A DNA stretch of 64,000 bases from an uncultured Planctomycetota bacterium. GTDB lineage: Bacteria; Planctomycetota; Brocadiia; CAIUPP01. Positions 1 through 8,226 of this stretch are shown here, in pieces. The stretch's first letter is position 1. Every line of letters begins with the position of its first letter. A program made the translations under genes and the position numbers. The stretch spans positions 53,057 through 117,056 of the forward strand of contig CAIUPP010000054.1 of the NCBI GenBank assembly GCA_903901045.1, in the 5' to 3' direction. The notes under the pieces are model-generated. The model saw only the letters and a program-made list of their open reading frames with translations. It was not told the origin of the DNA and searched no databases.

Positions 1-1842
1 CATCGTGCATCGGAAACCGCATTTCCGGCTGCGGCGCAGCCGCTTGCGGAACTCCCCGCGCCAGCAGCCCGTTTGCGCCCCGGACTCATCCCAGGATATC
101 CCGCACACCGCCCGGCCATGCGGGTCATCCGGCGCCGCGGCTCCTTCATCCTCGCACCACTGCACCACGTTGCCAAACATATCCAGGCAACCGTAGGGCG
201 AGGCGCCGCGCGGATAGCGTCCGGCGACCGTCAGGTCGTTGATTCCCGACTCCGCCGTGTTGCACCGCAGCGGATCGAAGTCGTTCCCCCACGGGTAGCG
301 CCGGCCGTCGGAGCCGCGCGCCGCCTTCTCCCACTCCGCCATCTTCGGCAGCCGCTTCCCCGCCCACTCGACGTATGCCCGGGCCTCATCCCAGGTGATG
401 TTCACCACCGGGTAATCCTCCTGCCCCTGCGGGACCTCCCGGTTGATCCAGTGGCCCGGCGCGGTGGCGCTCGGAACGGCCCGCAGGAAATCGTGATACT
501 TGCGCGACGTCACCAGATTCATGTCGATGTAGAAAGCCTCCAGCGTCACCTTCTTCGGGTCTTCCGGCGGACCGGAGAGGAACTCCCCGGCCGGCACGTA
601 CATCATCCCGCTGGGCGCGCCCAGCGCGTCCAGCTTCGCCATGAACTTGGAAACATCCATGCCCAGCGCGGCCGCCTGGTGGAACTCCCGGCGCGCCAGG
701 TGGAACCGCCGTTCCGCCAGCAGCATCACGCCGTACTTCAGGAACGTCTCCGGCTTCTGCTCGTCCAGATTCCCGCGCAGCAGCCTCACCACCGCGTGCG
801 GCGGAATCCCCTGCTCCGTAACCACCTGGTCGACCATGTGCCGCACCTGCGCCAATTGCCGGACCGCCTGCTTCTTCTTGCGCAGGCGCGCCTCGGTCAG
901 CGCGTCCGCCTTGCGCTCCTCGGGGCTCAGGCGCGCCGGGGGCATCTCCAGCTTCACCACGGCGGACTTCGGCGCTTCGCCCGCCATGACGCGCTTCAGA
1001 TCCTCGATCAACTCGTCCGGCGTCTGGTAGCGCTCCTCCGGCTTCTTTGCCATCATCTTGGCGATGAGGTAGCTGATATTCTCGCTCAGCGCGGGGTTGT
1101 GGTCGCGCGGCCAGGGCAGGGGGGTGCGGACGTGCTTCTCAAGAATCTCCGCCGGGGTCGGAGCGTCGAAGGCCGGCTTCCCCACCAGCGCGCGGTAGAG
1201 CGTCGCCCCGAGGGAATAGATATCCGAGCGGCAGTCCACGTCCAGCCGGCCCAGCGCCTGCTCCGGGGAAATGTAATAGGGGGTGCCCACCGCCGCGCCG
1301 CGACCGCCCGCGGCGACCTCCTCATCCTCGACGCGCGCCAGACCCAGGTCGCACAGCTTCGTGACCCCGTCCCGGCTGATCATGATGTTGCCCGGCTTGA
1401 TATCGCGGTGGACGATCCCCTGCTGGTGCGCGTGGCTCAGCGCCTGCGCAACATCCAGGGCAATCTCCAGCCCCTGCTTCTCGCTGATGACCCCCTCGCG
1501 CAGCATCAGCCGGTGGAGCGTCTCCCCGTCCACGAACTCCATCGCGAAATAGTAGTAATTGCCATCCTCCCCCGCATCGATGGCCTGCACCACGTGGGGA
1601 TTATTCAGCTTGGCCGCCGCCTTGGCCTCTTCCTTGAAGCGCGCGATGAACGACTCGTTCTTGGCCAGGCTCGGACGCAGCACCTTCACCGCCACCACGC
1701 GGTCCACGCTCAGTTGCTTGGCCTTGTAGACGGTCCCCATGCCGCCGCGGCCCACGCGCTTGAGCAGTTGGAAACCGGCGATGACCGAGGACGCCTTCTC
1801 GATGTCGGCATCGTGTCCGGGTGGTTCGCGCATCTCAGTCAT
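1..1842 (-). CDS. Ser/Thr protein kinase fused to FGE-like (SUMF1) domain, 3' end cut by window
   Basis: Predicted kinase that phosphorylates Ser/Thr on unknown targets. The frame is open from ATG 1842 to base 1, where it reads ...CGFRCTM, so only a few residues are likely missing. The kinase domain covers about residues 20-290: glycine loop GRGGMG, VAVKVL lysine, catalytic loop HRDIKPGN near 144, DLG in place of DFG, and GTPYYISPEQ. A linker of about 100 residues follows. From about residue 411 (MMYVPAGEFLSG) an FGE-sulfatase domain runs to the end, with WDEARAYVEWAGKRLPKMAE and PWGNDFDPL. The paired cysteines of true formylglycine-generating enzymes are not visible, so this half is probably a fold used for binding, as in many planctomycete kinase fusions (inference). 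It lies 27 nt downstream of another kinase gene and is probably cotranscribed. ATG 1833 is an alternative start. Confidence 0.9.
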   Translation of the reverse strand, partial: MTEMREPPGHDADIEKASSVIAGFQLLKRVGRGGMGTVYKAKQLSVDRVVAVKVLRPSLAKNESFIARFKEEAKAAAKLNNPHVVQAIDAGEDGNYYYFAMEFVDGETLHRLMLREGVISEKQGLEIALDVAQALSHAHQQGIVHRDIKPGNIMISRDGVTKLCDLGLARVEDEEVAAGGRGAAVGTPYYISPEQALGRLDVDCRSDIYSLGATLYRALVGKPAFDAPTPAEILEKHVRTPLPWPRDHNPALSENISYLIAKMMAKKPEERYQTPDELIEDLKRVMAGEAPKSAVVKLEMPPARLSPEERKADALTEARLRKKKQAVRQLAQVRHMVDQVVTEQGIPPHAVVRLLRGNLDEQKPETFLKYGVMLLAERRFHLARREFHQAAALGMDVSKFMAKLDALGAPSGMMYVPAGEFLSGPPEDPKKVTLEAFYIDMNLVTSRKYHDFLRAVPSATAPGHWINREVPQGQEDYPVVNITWDEARAYVEWAGKRLPKMAEWEKAARGSDGRRYPWGNDFDPLRCNTAESGINDLTVAGRYPRGASPYGCLDMFGNVVQWCEDEGAAAPDDPHGRAVCGISWDESGAQTGCWRGEFRKRLRRSRKCGFRCTM

Positions 1843-1869
1843 GGCTTCCCTCGGCGGTTCAACCGCGTG

Positions 1870-2715
1870 TCAGCCAAAGTACTTGTGTCCCACGGCCGTC
1901 AGCACCTCGGTCACTTCCTCGACGCAGGAGGGGCGCTCGAACGTTCGTTTGCGCAGACAGCGCAGCACGATCTCATCCAGCTCCGGGGGAATGCCCGGCG
2001 TCACCTCGTGCAGCGGAGGCGCCTGCCATTCCCGTATGCCGATGAAGTGCGCGTTGTCTCCCGGCTGCGGCATCAGTGCCGGCGCGTGCCGCCCGCCGAA
2101 AAGGAAATACATCGTCGCGCCGAAATTGTACAGGTCCGTCTTCTCCGTCAGCGGCTCTTTGTCCACCTGCTCCGGCGCCATGTAATCGCGCGTCCCGCGG
2201 ATGCTCATCGGCTGTGACCCGGAGGGGCAACTGAACCCGAAGTCCACCAGCGTCACGTGCCCCGCGGGGCTGACGATCATGTTCTCCGGCTTCAGGTCGC
2301 CGTGGATGATCCCCCGCGAATGCAGCACGCCCAGCGTGTGGCTCACCTGCCGCATCAACTCGATCAACTGCCCCATAGGGTACCTGCGTTCATGCCGCAA
2401 GTCCATTCCGTCCACATATTTCATCACCAGCGAATATTGCTTGCGCCGCCGCAGCAGCCCCTTGCGGATCAGCCGATACGCCTCCACCACCCCCTCCGGC
2501 AGCCCCGCCGGGTGCCGCGCCAGCAGCCGCAGCATCTTGTATTCGTTCACGACGTGGCGAAGGTACTTCCGATTCTCGCGCGTATCGATGGAGACGTGCT
2601 TGATGGCGACCATGTCCCCCGTCGAGAGATCCTTGGCGCGAAAGATGAGGCTCTCAGCTCCCGCCCCGATTCGGTCGAGGATCTGATAGCCGTTGATCTC
2701 AGCCAGTGGCGCCAT
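1870..2715 (-). CDS. Ser/Thr protein kinase (HGD variant)
   Basis: Small kinase of 281 residues, essentially only a kinase domain. Visible motifs are the loop GAGAESLIF (a poor glycine loop), VAIKHV lysine, HGDLKPEN (Gly where Arg is usual, catalytic Asp kept), VDFGFSC and GTRDYMAPEQ. The frame extends upstream to TTG 2811, but a strong promoter has its -10 at 2783-2788, so starts at 2811 and 2784 would lie outside or at the edge of the mRNA. ATG 2715 follows AGGGAG by 5 nt and is preferred. The missing Arg of HRD suggests it is not controlled by activation-loop phosphorylation (known for non-RD kinases). It is the first gene of a two-kinase operon. Confidence 0.88.
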   Translation of the reverse strand: MAPLAEINGYQILDRIGAGAESLIFRAKDLSTGDMVAIKHVSIDTRENRKYLRHVVNEYKMLRLLARHPAGLPEGVVEAYRLIRKGLLRRRKQYSLVMKYVDGMDLRHERRYPMGQLIELMRQVSHTLGVLHSRGIIHGDLKPENMIVSPAGHVTLVDFGFSCPSGSQPMSIRGTRDYMAPEQVDKEPLTEKTDLYNFGATMYFLFGGRHAPALMPQPGDNAHFIGIREWQAPPLHEVTPGIPPELDEIVLRCLRKRTFERPSCVEEVTEVLTAVGHKYFG

Positions 2716-2782
2716 CCCATCTCCCTGAAGCCAGTGAAGTTCGAGTCGGTCGCGTTGCAGCTTCTGCCGGCAAAGCTCCTTC

Positions 2783-2811
2783 ATTATAGTCGCGCGCGAA
2801 AAATGTGGCAA
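2783..2811 (-). promoter_or_regulatory. sigma70-type promoter of the two-kinase operon
   Basis: Read on the minus strand: TTGCCA (2811-2806), a 17-nt spacer, then a perfect TATAAT (2788-2783). Transcription should begin near 2776, about 60 nt before ATG 2715. Confidence 0.75.
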
Positions 2812-2850
2812 GCGACCGCCCCGCCCGCAGCCGATCGCTCAGGCGCGTCG

Positions 2851-2893
2851 TCATTGCGAGGACCCCGCCAGGGGCGGGGGACGAAGCAATCTC
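2851..2893. repeat. dispersed TCATTGCGAG...GCAATCTC repeat, copy 1
   Basis: The unit begins TCATTGCGAG and ends ACGAAGCAATCTC, with a small GC-rich hairpin (cccgcc/ggcggg) inside. A second copy with the same two ends but a different middle lies in reverse orientation at 8115-8142. It sits between two divergent kinase promoters. Confidence 0.6.
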
Positions 2894-3000
2894 TTCGCGC
2901 GGGAAACGCAAGCTGAACCCGCAAGGCCGCCTCCAGGAAAATCGCCCCGCCCGCAATGACCTCGCGCCTGAGCGAACCTCCACGCCCGCCTCCTCCATAT

Positions 3001-3029
3001 TTGTCTGTCCCGGCGACTGCGTGTAAAAT
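3001..3029 (+). promoter_or_regulatory. sigma70-type promoter of the rightward kinase
   Basis: TTGTCT (3001-3006), a 17-nt spacer, TAAAAT (3024-3029). It is divergent from the promoter at 2783-2811. The predicted transcript start near 3036 argues for translation from ATG 3075. Confidence 0.6.
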
Positions 3030-3074
3030 ACCGCTCGCAGATTGTCCGTGCTCACGCCCCTTCGGCTGGAGAAC

Positions 3075-3944
3075 ATGGTCGGCAACCAGGATCAGTTCAT
3101 CCGCGTCAACGACTACGAAGTCACCTCCCGCATCGGACGCGGAGGGATGGGGGTGGTGTACCTCGCGCGCCAGCGCAGCCTCGACCGCCCCGTCGCGCTC
3201 AAAGTGCTCGCCTCGCATCTGGCCGACGACCCGCGCTACGTCGCTCGCCTCCTGCGCGAAGCCCGCCTCGCCGCGCGCCTCAACCACCCTAACGTCGTCC
3301 GCGTCTTCGATATGGGGCAATGGCGGGAAACGCACTACATCGTCATGGAGTACGTCCCGGGGCGCAGCCTCGACCGGCTCATCCGCTCCGGCGAACTCCT
3401 CTCCGAGGCGGACGCCATCGCACTCCTCCTCCAAATGGCCGACCTGCTCGAAGCCGCGCGCAAACTCGGCGTCGTCCATCGCGACATCAAACCGGGAAAC
3501 CTCCTCCTGGACACCGCCGGCGCCGTCAAACTCGCCGACTTCGGCGTCGCCTGCGTCGCGGGCGAGCCCGCCGAGCCCGACGTCGGCACTCCCTACTACC
3601 TCTCCCCCGAGCAGGCGCGCAACGACCCGCTCCTGGACATCCGCGCCGACATCTACTCGCTCGGCTGCACGATGTTCCACGCCATGACCGGCCGCCCACC
3701 CTACTCCGGCCCCACCGTCCTGGTCACCGTCGGCATGCACCTTGACGCGCCCATCCCCGATATCAGAGAATTGCGCCCGGAGGTATCGGCCCAGTTCGCC
3801 GCACTCCTCCGGCGCATGATGGCCAAACTGCCGCAGGAGCGGCCGCTGCCGGTCGAACTCACGGCGGAACTGCACAAAATGCGCGAGCGCGCCGCCTCGC
3901 CCAAAGCGCGCTCTCTGTTCGCGCGGCTGTTCCGGAGAAAATGA
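3075..3944 (+). CDS. Ser/Thr protein kinase
   Basis: Kinase of 289 residues if it starts at ATG 3075. The frame is open from TTG 3042, and GTG 3048 is also possible, but the promoter puts the transcript start only about 6 nt before 3042. Motifs: GRGGMGVVYLA, VALKVL lysine, VVHRDIKPGN, LADFGVAC and GTPYYLSPEQ. It lacks a transmembrane segment or sensor domain. The C-terminus is a basic tail (ARSLFARLFRRK). Cytoplasmic Ser/Thr phosphorylation is expected; the target is unknown. It ends about 80 nt before a glycosyltransferase gene. Confidence 0.9.
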   Translation: MVGNQDQFIRVNDYEVTSRIGRGGMGVVYLARQRSLDRPVALKVLASHLADDPRYVARLLREARLAARLNHPNVVRVFDMGQWRETHYIVMEYVPGRSLDRLIRSGELLSEADAIALLLQMADLLEAARKLGVVHRDIKPGNLLLDTAGAVKLADFGVACVAGEPAEPDVGTPYYLSPEQARNDPLLDIRADIYSLGCTMFHAMTGRPPYSGPTVLVTVGMHLDAPIPDIRELRPEVSAQFAALLRRMMAKLPQERPLPVELTAELHKMRERAASPKARSLFARLFRRK

Positions 3945-3953
3945 ACGACCGTT

Positions 3954-4003
3954 GATGTTGTCCTTGTCGTCTTTGCAGTCCTTCTTGTCCTTGCTCGCGG
4001 TTT
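3954..4003. repeat. short-period dispersed repeat (KDKKDCKDDKD on minus strand)
   Basis: A pyrimidine-biased, imperfect 9-12 nt period (ttgtccttgtcg / tctttgcagtcc / ttcttgtccttg). Translated on the minus strand it gives KDKKDCKDDKDNING. It lies between the kinase and the glycosyltransferase. It is too short and periodic to be a gene. Confidence 0.45.
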
Positions 4004-4024
4004 CCTGTGCCAAAGGAGCCGTAA

Positions 4025-5254
4025 TTGGCCGAACAACGCATCCGCTGCATCCACGTCATCACCCGCCTCATCCTCGGCGGCGCGCAGGAGAACACCCTCT
4101 TCACCGTCGAGGGGCTCGACCGCCTGCCGCGATACCGCACCAGCCTTGTCACCGGGCCTGCGCTCGGGCCGGAAGGGGAACTGGTCGAGCGCGCGCGCGC
4201 CCATAACGTGGACCTCGTCATCCTCCCCTCGCTCGTGCGCAACGTCTCACCCTGGAACGATCTGGCCGCCTATCGGGACCTCCTGCGCCTCTTCCGCGCC
4301 GAGCGCCCCGACATCGTCCACACCCACTCCTCCAAAGCCGGCATCCTCGCCCGCCTCGCCGCGCGCCGCGCCCGAGTGCCCGTCATCATCCACACCGTCC
4401 ACGGCCCCGCCTTCTATGCCGGGCAGGGGTGGTTCGCGAACACCCTCTACCGCCGGCTGGAGCGCAACGCCGCCCACTGCACCTCCCGGATCATCAGCGT
4501 CGCCGACGCCATGACCGACCAGTACGTCGCCGCCGGCGTCGCCCCGCGCGAAAAATTCATCACGATCTACAGCGGAATGGAAGTCGAACCCTTCCTGCGC
4601 GACGACGGCGCGCGCGAACGCGTCCGCCGCGAACTGGACCTCCCCTCCGACGCCCTCGTAATCGGCAAAGTCGCGCGCCTCTTCCATCTCAAAGGGCACG
4701 AAGACCTCCTGCGCGCCTTTGCCCAACTCTCCGGGCGATTCCCCAAAGCCTGGCTCCTCTTCATCGGCGACGGCATCCTCCGCGACCCGTTGAAGGAACT
4801 GGCGCAACAGCTTGGAGTTGGGGAGCGGTTGCGCTTCGCCGGGCTGGTGCGTCCGGAGCGGGTTCCTGATATGATCAAAGCCATGGACCTGCTCGTGCAC
4901 GCCTCGCTGCGCGAAGGGCTTGCGCGCGTGCTTCCGCAGGCGCTCTTGAGCGGCTGCCCCGTCGTCAGTTACGACGTGGACGGCGCGCGCGAAGTGATCC
5001 GCAACGGCGAGACCGGCTTCCTCGTCCCCGCGCGCTCGGTCGAGGGGCTGCATCAGGCGATGGAGCAGGCGCTGAGCGACCTGCCCCGCGCCCGAAGCAT
5101 GGCGCTGCGCGGGCGGGCGCTTTTCACCGAGCAGTTCCGCGCCGAGACCATGGTTCGCCGCATCGCGGAGGTCTATGAAGAAGAATTGAGGCGTTGCTCA
5201 CCACGGAGTCACGGAGACACGGAGAAAGGCATTTCACCGCTACGGCAACTATAG
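4025..5254 (+). CDS. GT4-family glycosyltransferase
   Basis: Retaining glycosyltransferase of the GT-B fold, 409 residues. The N-terminal acceptor domain has GGAQENTLF and VHTHSSKAGILARLAA; the C-terminal nucleotide-sugar domain has KVARLFHLKGHEDLL and EGLARVLPQALLSGCPVVS, typical of GT4 enzymes. The start is TTG 4025, chosen because AAAGGAG sits 6 nt upstream and no ATG fits. The last roughly 15 residues (SPRSHGDTEKGISPLRQL) are encoded by an inverted-repeat element at 5202-5288, so the native C-terminus probably ended near EEELRR and was extended by the repeat. It is followed by a DegT aminotransferase; together they suggest cell-surface glycan assembly (inference). Confidence 0.88.
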   Translation: MAEQRIRCIHVITRLILGGAQENTLFTVEGLDRLPRYRTSLVTGPALGPEGELVERARAHNVDLVILPSLVRNVSPWNDLAAYRDLLRLFRAERPDIVHTHSSKAGILARLAARRARVPVIIHTVHGPAFYAGQGWFANTLYRRLERNAAHCTSRIISVADAMTDQYVAAGVAPREKFITIYSGMEVEPFLRDDGARERVRRELDLPSDALVIGKVARLFHLKGHEDLLRAFAQLSGRFPKAWLLFIGDGILRDPLKELAQQLGVGERLRFAGLVRPERVPDMIKAMDLLVHASLREGLARVLPQALLSGCPVVSYDVDGAREVIRNGETGFLVPARSVEGLHQAMEQALSDLPRARSMALRGRALFTEQFRAETMVRRIAEVYEEELRRCSPRSHGDTEKGISPLRQL

Positions 5255-5288
5255 GAATCGCCGTTCTCCGTGTCTCCGTGACTCCGTG
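5202..5288. repeat. inverted-repeat element with perfect 25-bp arms
   Basis: Left arm 5202-5226 and right arm 5264-5288 are exact reverse complements, built from cacggagtcacggagacacg-like units, with a 37-nt loop. It invades the 3' end of the glycosyltransferase gene and could act as a transcription terminator or mRNA-stabilising hairpin. Confidence 0.85.
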
Positions 5289-5322
5289 ATGAAGAATCCG
5301 TGGCGTGACTGAAAGGATGACG

Positions 5323-6474
5323 ATGGCCCGAAAGGACTTCCTCGTTTTTGGCGCGCCGAAAATCTCCGAGGATGAAATCGCCGAAGTCGTCGCCGTCCTG
5401 CGCAGCGGCTGGATCGGCGCCGGACCGCGCTGCGTCCAGTTCGAGAAACTCTTCGCCGACTACATCGGCGTCCCGCACGCCGTCGCCGTCAACTCCTGCA
5501 CCGCCGCCCTGCACCTCGCGCTCAAAGCGCTCGGCGTCGGCCCCGGCGACGAAGTCATCACCACCCCGCTCACCTGGTGCGCGACCGCCAACGTCATCGT
5601 CCACGTCGGCGCGCGTCCCGTCTTCGTCGACGTGGACCGGCGCACCGGCAACATCGACCCCGCCGCCATCGAGGCCGCCGTCACCCCGCGCACCAGGGCG
5701 CTCATCCCCGTCCACTTCGCCGGGCGCGCCTGCGACATGGACGCCATCGGCCGCATCGCCGCCCGCCACAACCTGCGCATCGTCGAGGACGCCGCGCACG
5801 CCATCGAATCCACCTGGAAAGGGCGCAAAGTGGGGAGGATCGGCGACGTCGCCGCCTTCAGCTTCTATGCCAACAAGAACATCACCAGCGCCGAAGGGGG
5901 AATGGCCACCACCCGCGATCCCGCGCTCGCCGAGCGCATCCGCATGCTCAGCATGCAGGGCACCTCCACCGATTCCTGGAAGCGCTTCCGCGCCGACGGT
6001 CCCGCCCACGTCGAGGTCGTCGAAGCCGGCTTCAAATACAACCTCTCCGACCTCCACGCCGCGCTGGGGCTGCGCCAGCTCATGAAGATCGAAGAGCATC
6101 ACCAGCGCCGTCAGACGCTTTGGAAATTCTACGACTCTGCGCTGGCCGGTCTGCCGCTCATCCTCCCCGCCCCGCTCGACCCGGACAGCCGCCACGCCCT
6201 GCACCTCTACACCGTGCTCGCGGACACCCCCCGCGCGCGCCTCGACCGCGACGCCCTGCGCGCCGAATTGAAGAAACTCAACATCGGCACCGGCCTGCAC
6301 TACATCGCGCTGCATTTGCAGCCGTACTATCAGCAGGCCTTCGGCTATCACCGGGGGCAATTCCCCAACGCCGAATACCTCTCCGACCGCACCCTCAGCC
6401 TCCCGCTCTCCGCAGCCGTCAGCGACGCCGATGCCAGGGACGTCGTTGAGGCGCTGAAGGCGTTGCTGGGGTAG
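5323..6474 (+). CDS. DegT/DnrJ/EryC1/StrS-family PLP aminotransferase
   Basis: Predicted sugar aminotransferase of 383 residues that adds an amino group to a keto-sugar nucleotide with PLP. Motifs: GWIGAGPRCVQFE near the N-terminus, NSCTAALHLAL, EDAAHAIES, and FSFYANKNITSAEGG carrying the PLP lysine near residue 184. The start is ATG 5323 with AAAGGA 5 nt upstream; GTG 5305 and ATG 5317 are less well placed. It follows a GT4 glycosyltransferase and precedes a MATE exporter, consistent with synthesis of an amino-sugar-bearing surface glycan (inference). The exact sugar cannot be told. Confidence 0.9.
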   Translation: MARKDFLVFGAPKISEDEIAEVVAVLRSGWIGAGPRCVQFEKLFADYIGVPHAVAVNSCTAALHLALKALGVGPGDEVITTPLTWCATANVIVHVGARPVFVDVDRRTGNIDPAAIEAAVTPRTRALIPVHFAGRACDMDAIGRIAARHNLRIVEDAAHAIESTWKGRKVGRIGDVAAFSFYANKNITSAEGGMATTRDPALAERIRMLSMQGTSTDSWKRFRADGPAHVEVVEAGFKYNLSDLHAALGLRQLMKIEEHHQRRQTLWKFYDSALAGLPLILPAPLDPDSRHALHLYTVLADTPRARLDRDALRAELKKLNIGTGLHYIALHLQPYYQQAFGYHRGQFPNAEYLSDRTLSLPLSAAVSDADARDVVEALKALLG

Positions 6475-6500
6475 CGGGGGGCCGGTGGGGACACGGGCCG

Positions 6501-6543
6501 GTGGGGACACAATACTTTCCAAAGGAAAGTTTTGTGTCCCCAC
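6501..6543. terminator. long hairpin after the aminotransferase gene
   Basis: Arms 6501-6520 and 6524-6543 pair at 19 of 20 positions around a 3-nt loop, starting GTGGGGACACAA and closing with its complement. A direct GGTGGGGACAC copy precedes it at about 6484. The hairpin may terminate transcription, though no clean T tract follows. It also looks like a REP-type palindrome. Confidence 0.6.
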
Positions 6544-6655
6544 CTGGGCCACGTGAACCTCAACACGCTGTCACGATGGTTTCAACGGGGCAAAACAGCT
6601 TCTATTGCTCCGTCCCGCTCTTGTATGCTCCGCGCGCTGCGCGCACAATAGAGTT

Positions 6656-8026
6656 ATGCTTCCCATTACCGGCTCGAACAACCGCAAGCAGCTTCTCGCC
6701 GAACTCGGCCAGGTGCTCTGGCTCTCGTTTCCCATCATCATCACCATGGGCTCGCACACGCTCATGCAGTTCGTGGACACCCTCTTCCTGGCGCATTATG
6801 GAGTCGCGGAGCTGGCCGCTTCCTCGCCCGCGGGGCTCACCTTCTTCACCGCCGGCTCCTTCATGCTCGGGCTGATTAGCTGCAACAACACTTTCGTCTC
6901 GCAATCCCTGGGGCGGGGGCAGTCGCACGAGTGCGTCCGCTACACCGTCCATGCCCTCGCGCTGGGCATCGCGGCGCAGGTATTGATGATCCCCATCATC
7001 ATTTACGCCCCCGCGCTGTTCCATCTCTACGGCCACTCCGCGCAAATACAGCCCCTCGAAGTCAGCTACTTCCGCGCCCTCTCCTGGCGCATCGGGGGAA
7101 TGAGCATCGTCGCCGCCTTCAGCACCTTCTTCCAGGCGACCGACCGCCCCGGCCTCCCCATGATCACCGGCATCATCGGCAACGTCCTCAACGTCATCGG
7201 CGACTACGCCCTCATCTTCGGGCATTGGGGTTTCCCGCGCTGGGGGATCTTCGGCGCGGGGTACGTCACCACCTGGGCCACCTGGTTCGAAGCCGTATTC
7301 CTCTTCATCGTGTTCATCCATCCCCGCATGCAGGCGCAGTTCAGGCCGCGCGACTGGGCGCCCTTCGAGATGAAGAAAATCGTCCAATTCCTGCGCATCG
7401 GCGTCGCCGCGGGGCTCACCTACGCCCTCGACCTGGGAAGCTGGGCCATCTTCATCGCCGCCGTCGTCGGGCGGCTGGGGGAGAACGTTCTGGCCGGCAA
7501 CAACGCCGCCACGCAGATCATGAGCCTCTCCTTCATGCCCGCCATCGGGCTGAACATCGGCGTCACCGCGCTGGTGGGGCGGCACATCGGCATGGGGGAT
7601 ATTCACGGCGCCAAGCGCCGCGCCTACGTCTCTATGGCGGCGGCCGCCTGCTACATGACCTTCATGGCGCTGCTCTTCCTCATTTTCCGGAGGCCGCTCA
7701 TCGAACTGTTCAGCAAAGACCCGGAAGTCGTGCACGCCGGGATGATCATCCTGGGTTACGTCGCCCTCTTCCAGATGGCCGACGCCATCGGCATCCTCAG
7801 CAGCGGCGCGTTGAAGGGGGCGGGGGACACCAACTTCCCCGTCATCGCGCAGGGCGTCCTGGCCTGGGGGTTCTTCCTCCCCGTCGTCTTCTACCTCGGC
7901 CGCGCCAGCGTCTGGGGCATCCACGGCGCCTGGCTCGCCGCCACCGTCTACATCTGGCTCTACGACATCGTCCTCTTCGTCCGGTTCAGGGGGGAGAAAT
8001 GGAGGAAGATTGATATATTCAGATGA
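6656..8026 (+). CDS. MATE-family efflux transporter
   Basis: Inner-membrane multidrug and toxin extrusion transporter of 456 residues, driven by Na+ or H+. About twelve hydrophobic segments in two six-helix halves are visible. Family signatures include LSFPIIITMGSHTLMQFVDT and ITGIIGNVLNVIGDYALIFG (N-x-x-x-D-Y) in the first half and SSGALKGAGDTNFP in the second. The start ATG 6656 gives MLPITGSNNRKQ just before helix 1; upstream frame from 6605 lacks helix-like or conserved sequence. Its Shine-Dalgarno is weak. The substrate is unknown, and it could export a glycan intermediate or a toxic compound. Confidence 0.9.
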   Translation: MLPITGSNNRKQLLAELGQVLWLSFPIIITMGSHTLMQFVDTLFLAHYGVAELAASSPAGLTFFTAGSFMLGLISCNNTFVSQSLGRGQSHECVRYTVHALALGIAAQVLMIPIIIYAPALFHLYGHSAQIQPLEVSYFRALSWRIGGMSIVAAFSTFFQATDRPGLPMITGIIGNVLNVIGDYALIFGHWGFPRWGIFGAGYVTTWATWFEAVFLFIVFIHPRMQAQFRPRDWAPFEMKKIVQFLRIGVAAGLTYALDLGSWAIFIAAVVGRLGENVLAGNNAATQIMSLSFMPAIGLNIGVTALVGRHIGMGDIHGAKRRAYVSMAAAACYMTFMALLFLIFRRPLIELFSKDPEVVHAGMIILGYVALFQMADAIGILSSGALKGAGDTNFPVIAQGVLAWGFFLPVVFYLGRASVWGIHGAWLAATVYIWLYDIVLFVRFRGEKWRKIDIFR

Positions 8027-8114
8027 ACCGTGAGCGCGGGGGGACAAGCCTCGCTCTTCCATAGTGCAGGTTCGCCGCGTCCCTTGAGGCCGCGAAAGGC
8101 CTACCGGATACAAG

Positions 8115-8142
8115 GAAGATTGCCGCGCTGCGCTCGCAATGA
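8115..8142. repeat. dispersed TCATTGCGAG...GCAATCT repeat, copy 2
   Basis: Reverse-orientation copy of the repeat at 2851-2893: it begins GAAGATTGC and ends CTCGCAATGA. The middle (cgcgctgcg) differs. Confidence 0.55.
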
Positions 8143-8161
8143 CCACTTATCTTCCCGGCAA

Positions 8162-8181
8162 GGGCGCAGCATGCTGCGCCC
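8162..8181. repeat. perfect 20-bp palindrome
   Basis: The sequence GGGCGCAGCATGCTGCGCCC equals its own reverse complement. It is flanked by CCTACAA, a form met in dispersed palindromes of many bacterial genomes (recalled, not searched). Confidence 0.7.
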
Positions 8182-8226
8182 CTACAATCTCCGGAGGCCA
8201 CGTCTGCCGTGGTTGTTCAAAGCTCC

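Noticed and set aside
73..2217. 714-codon open frame on the plus strand
   Set aside because: It runs antisense to two clear kinase genes and is Arg/His/Pro-rich, the usual by-product of GC-rich coding DNA.
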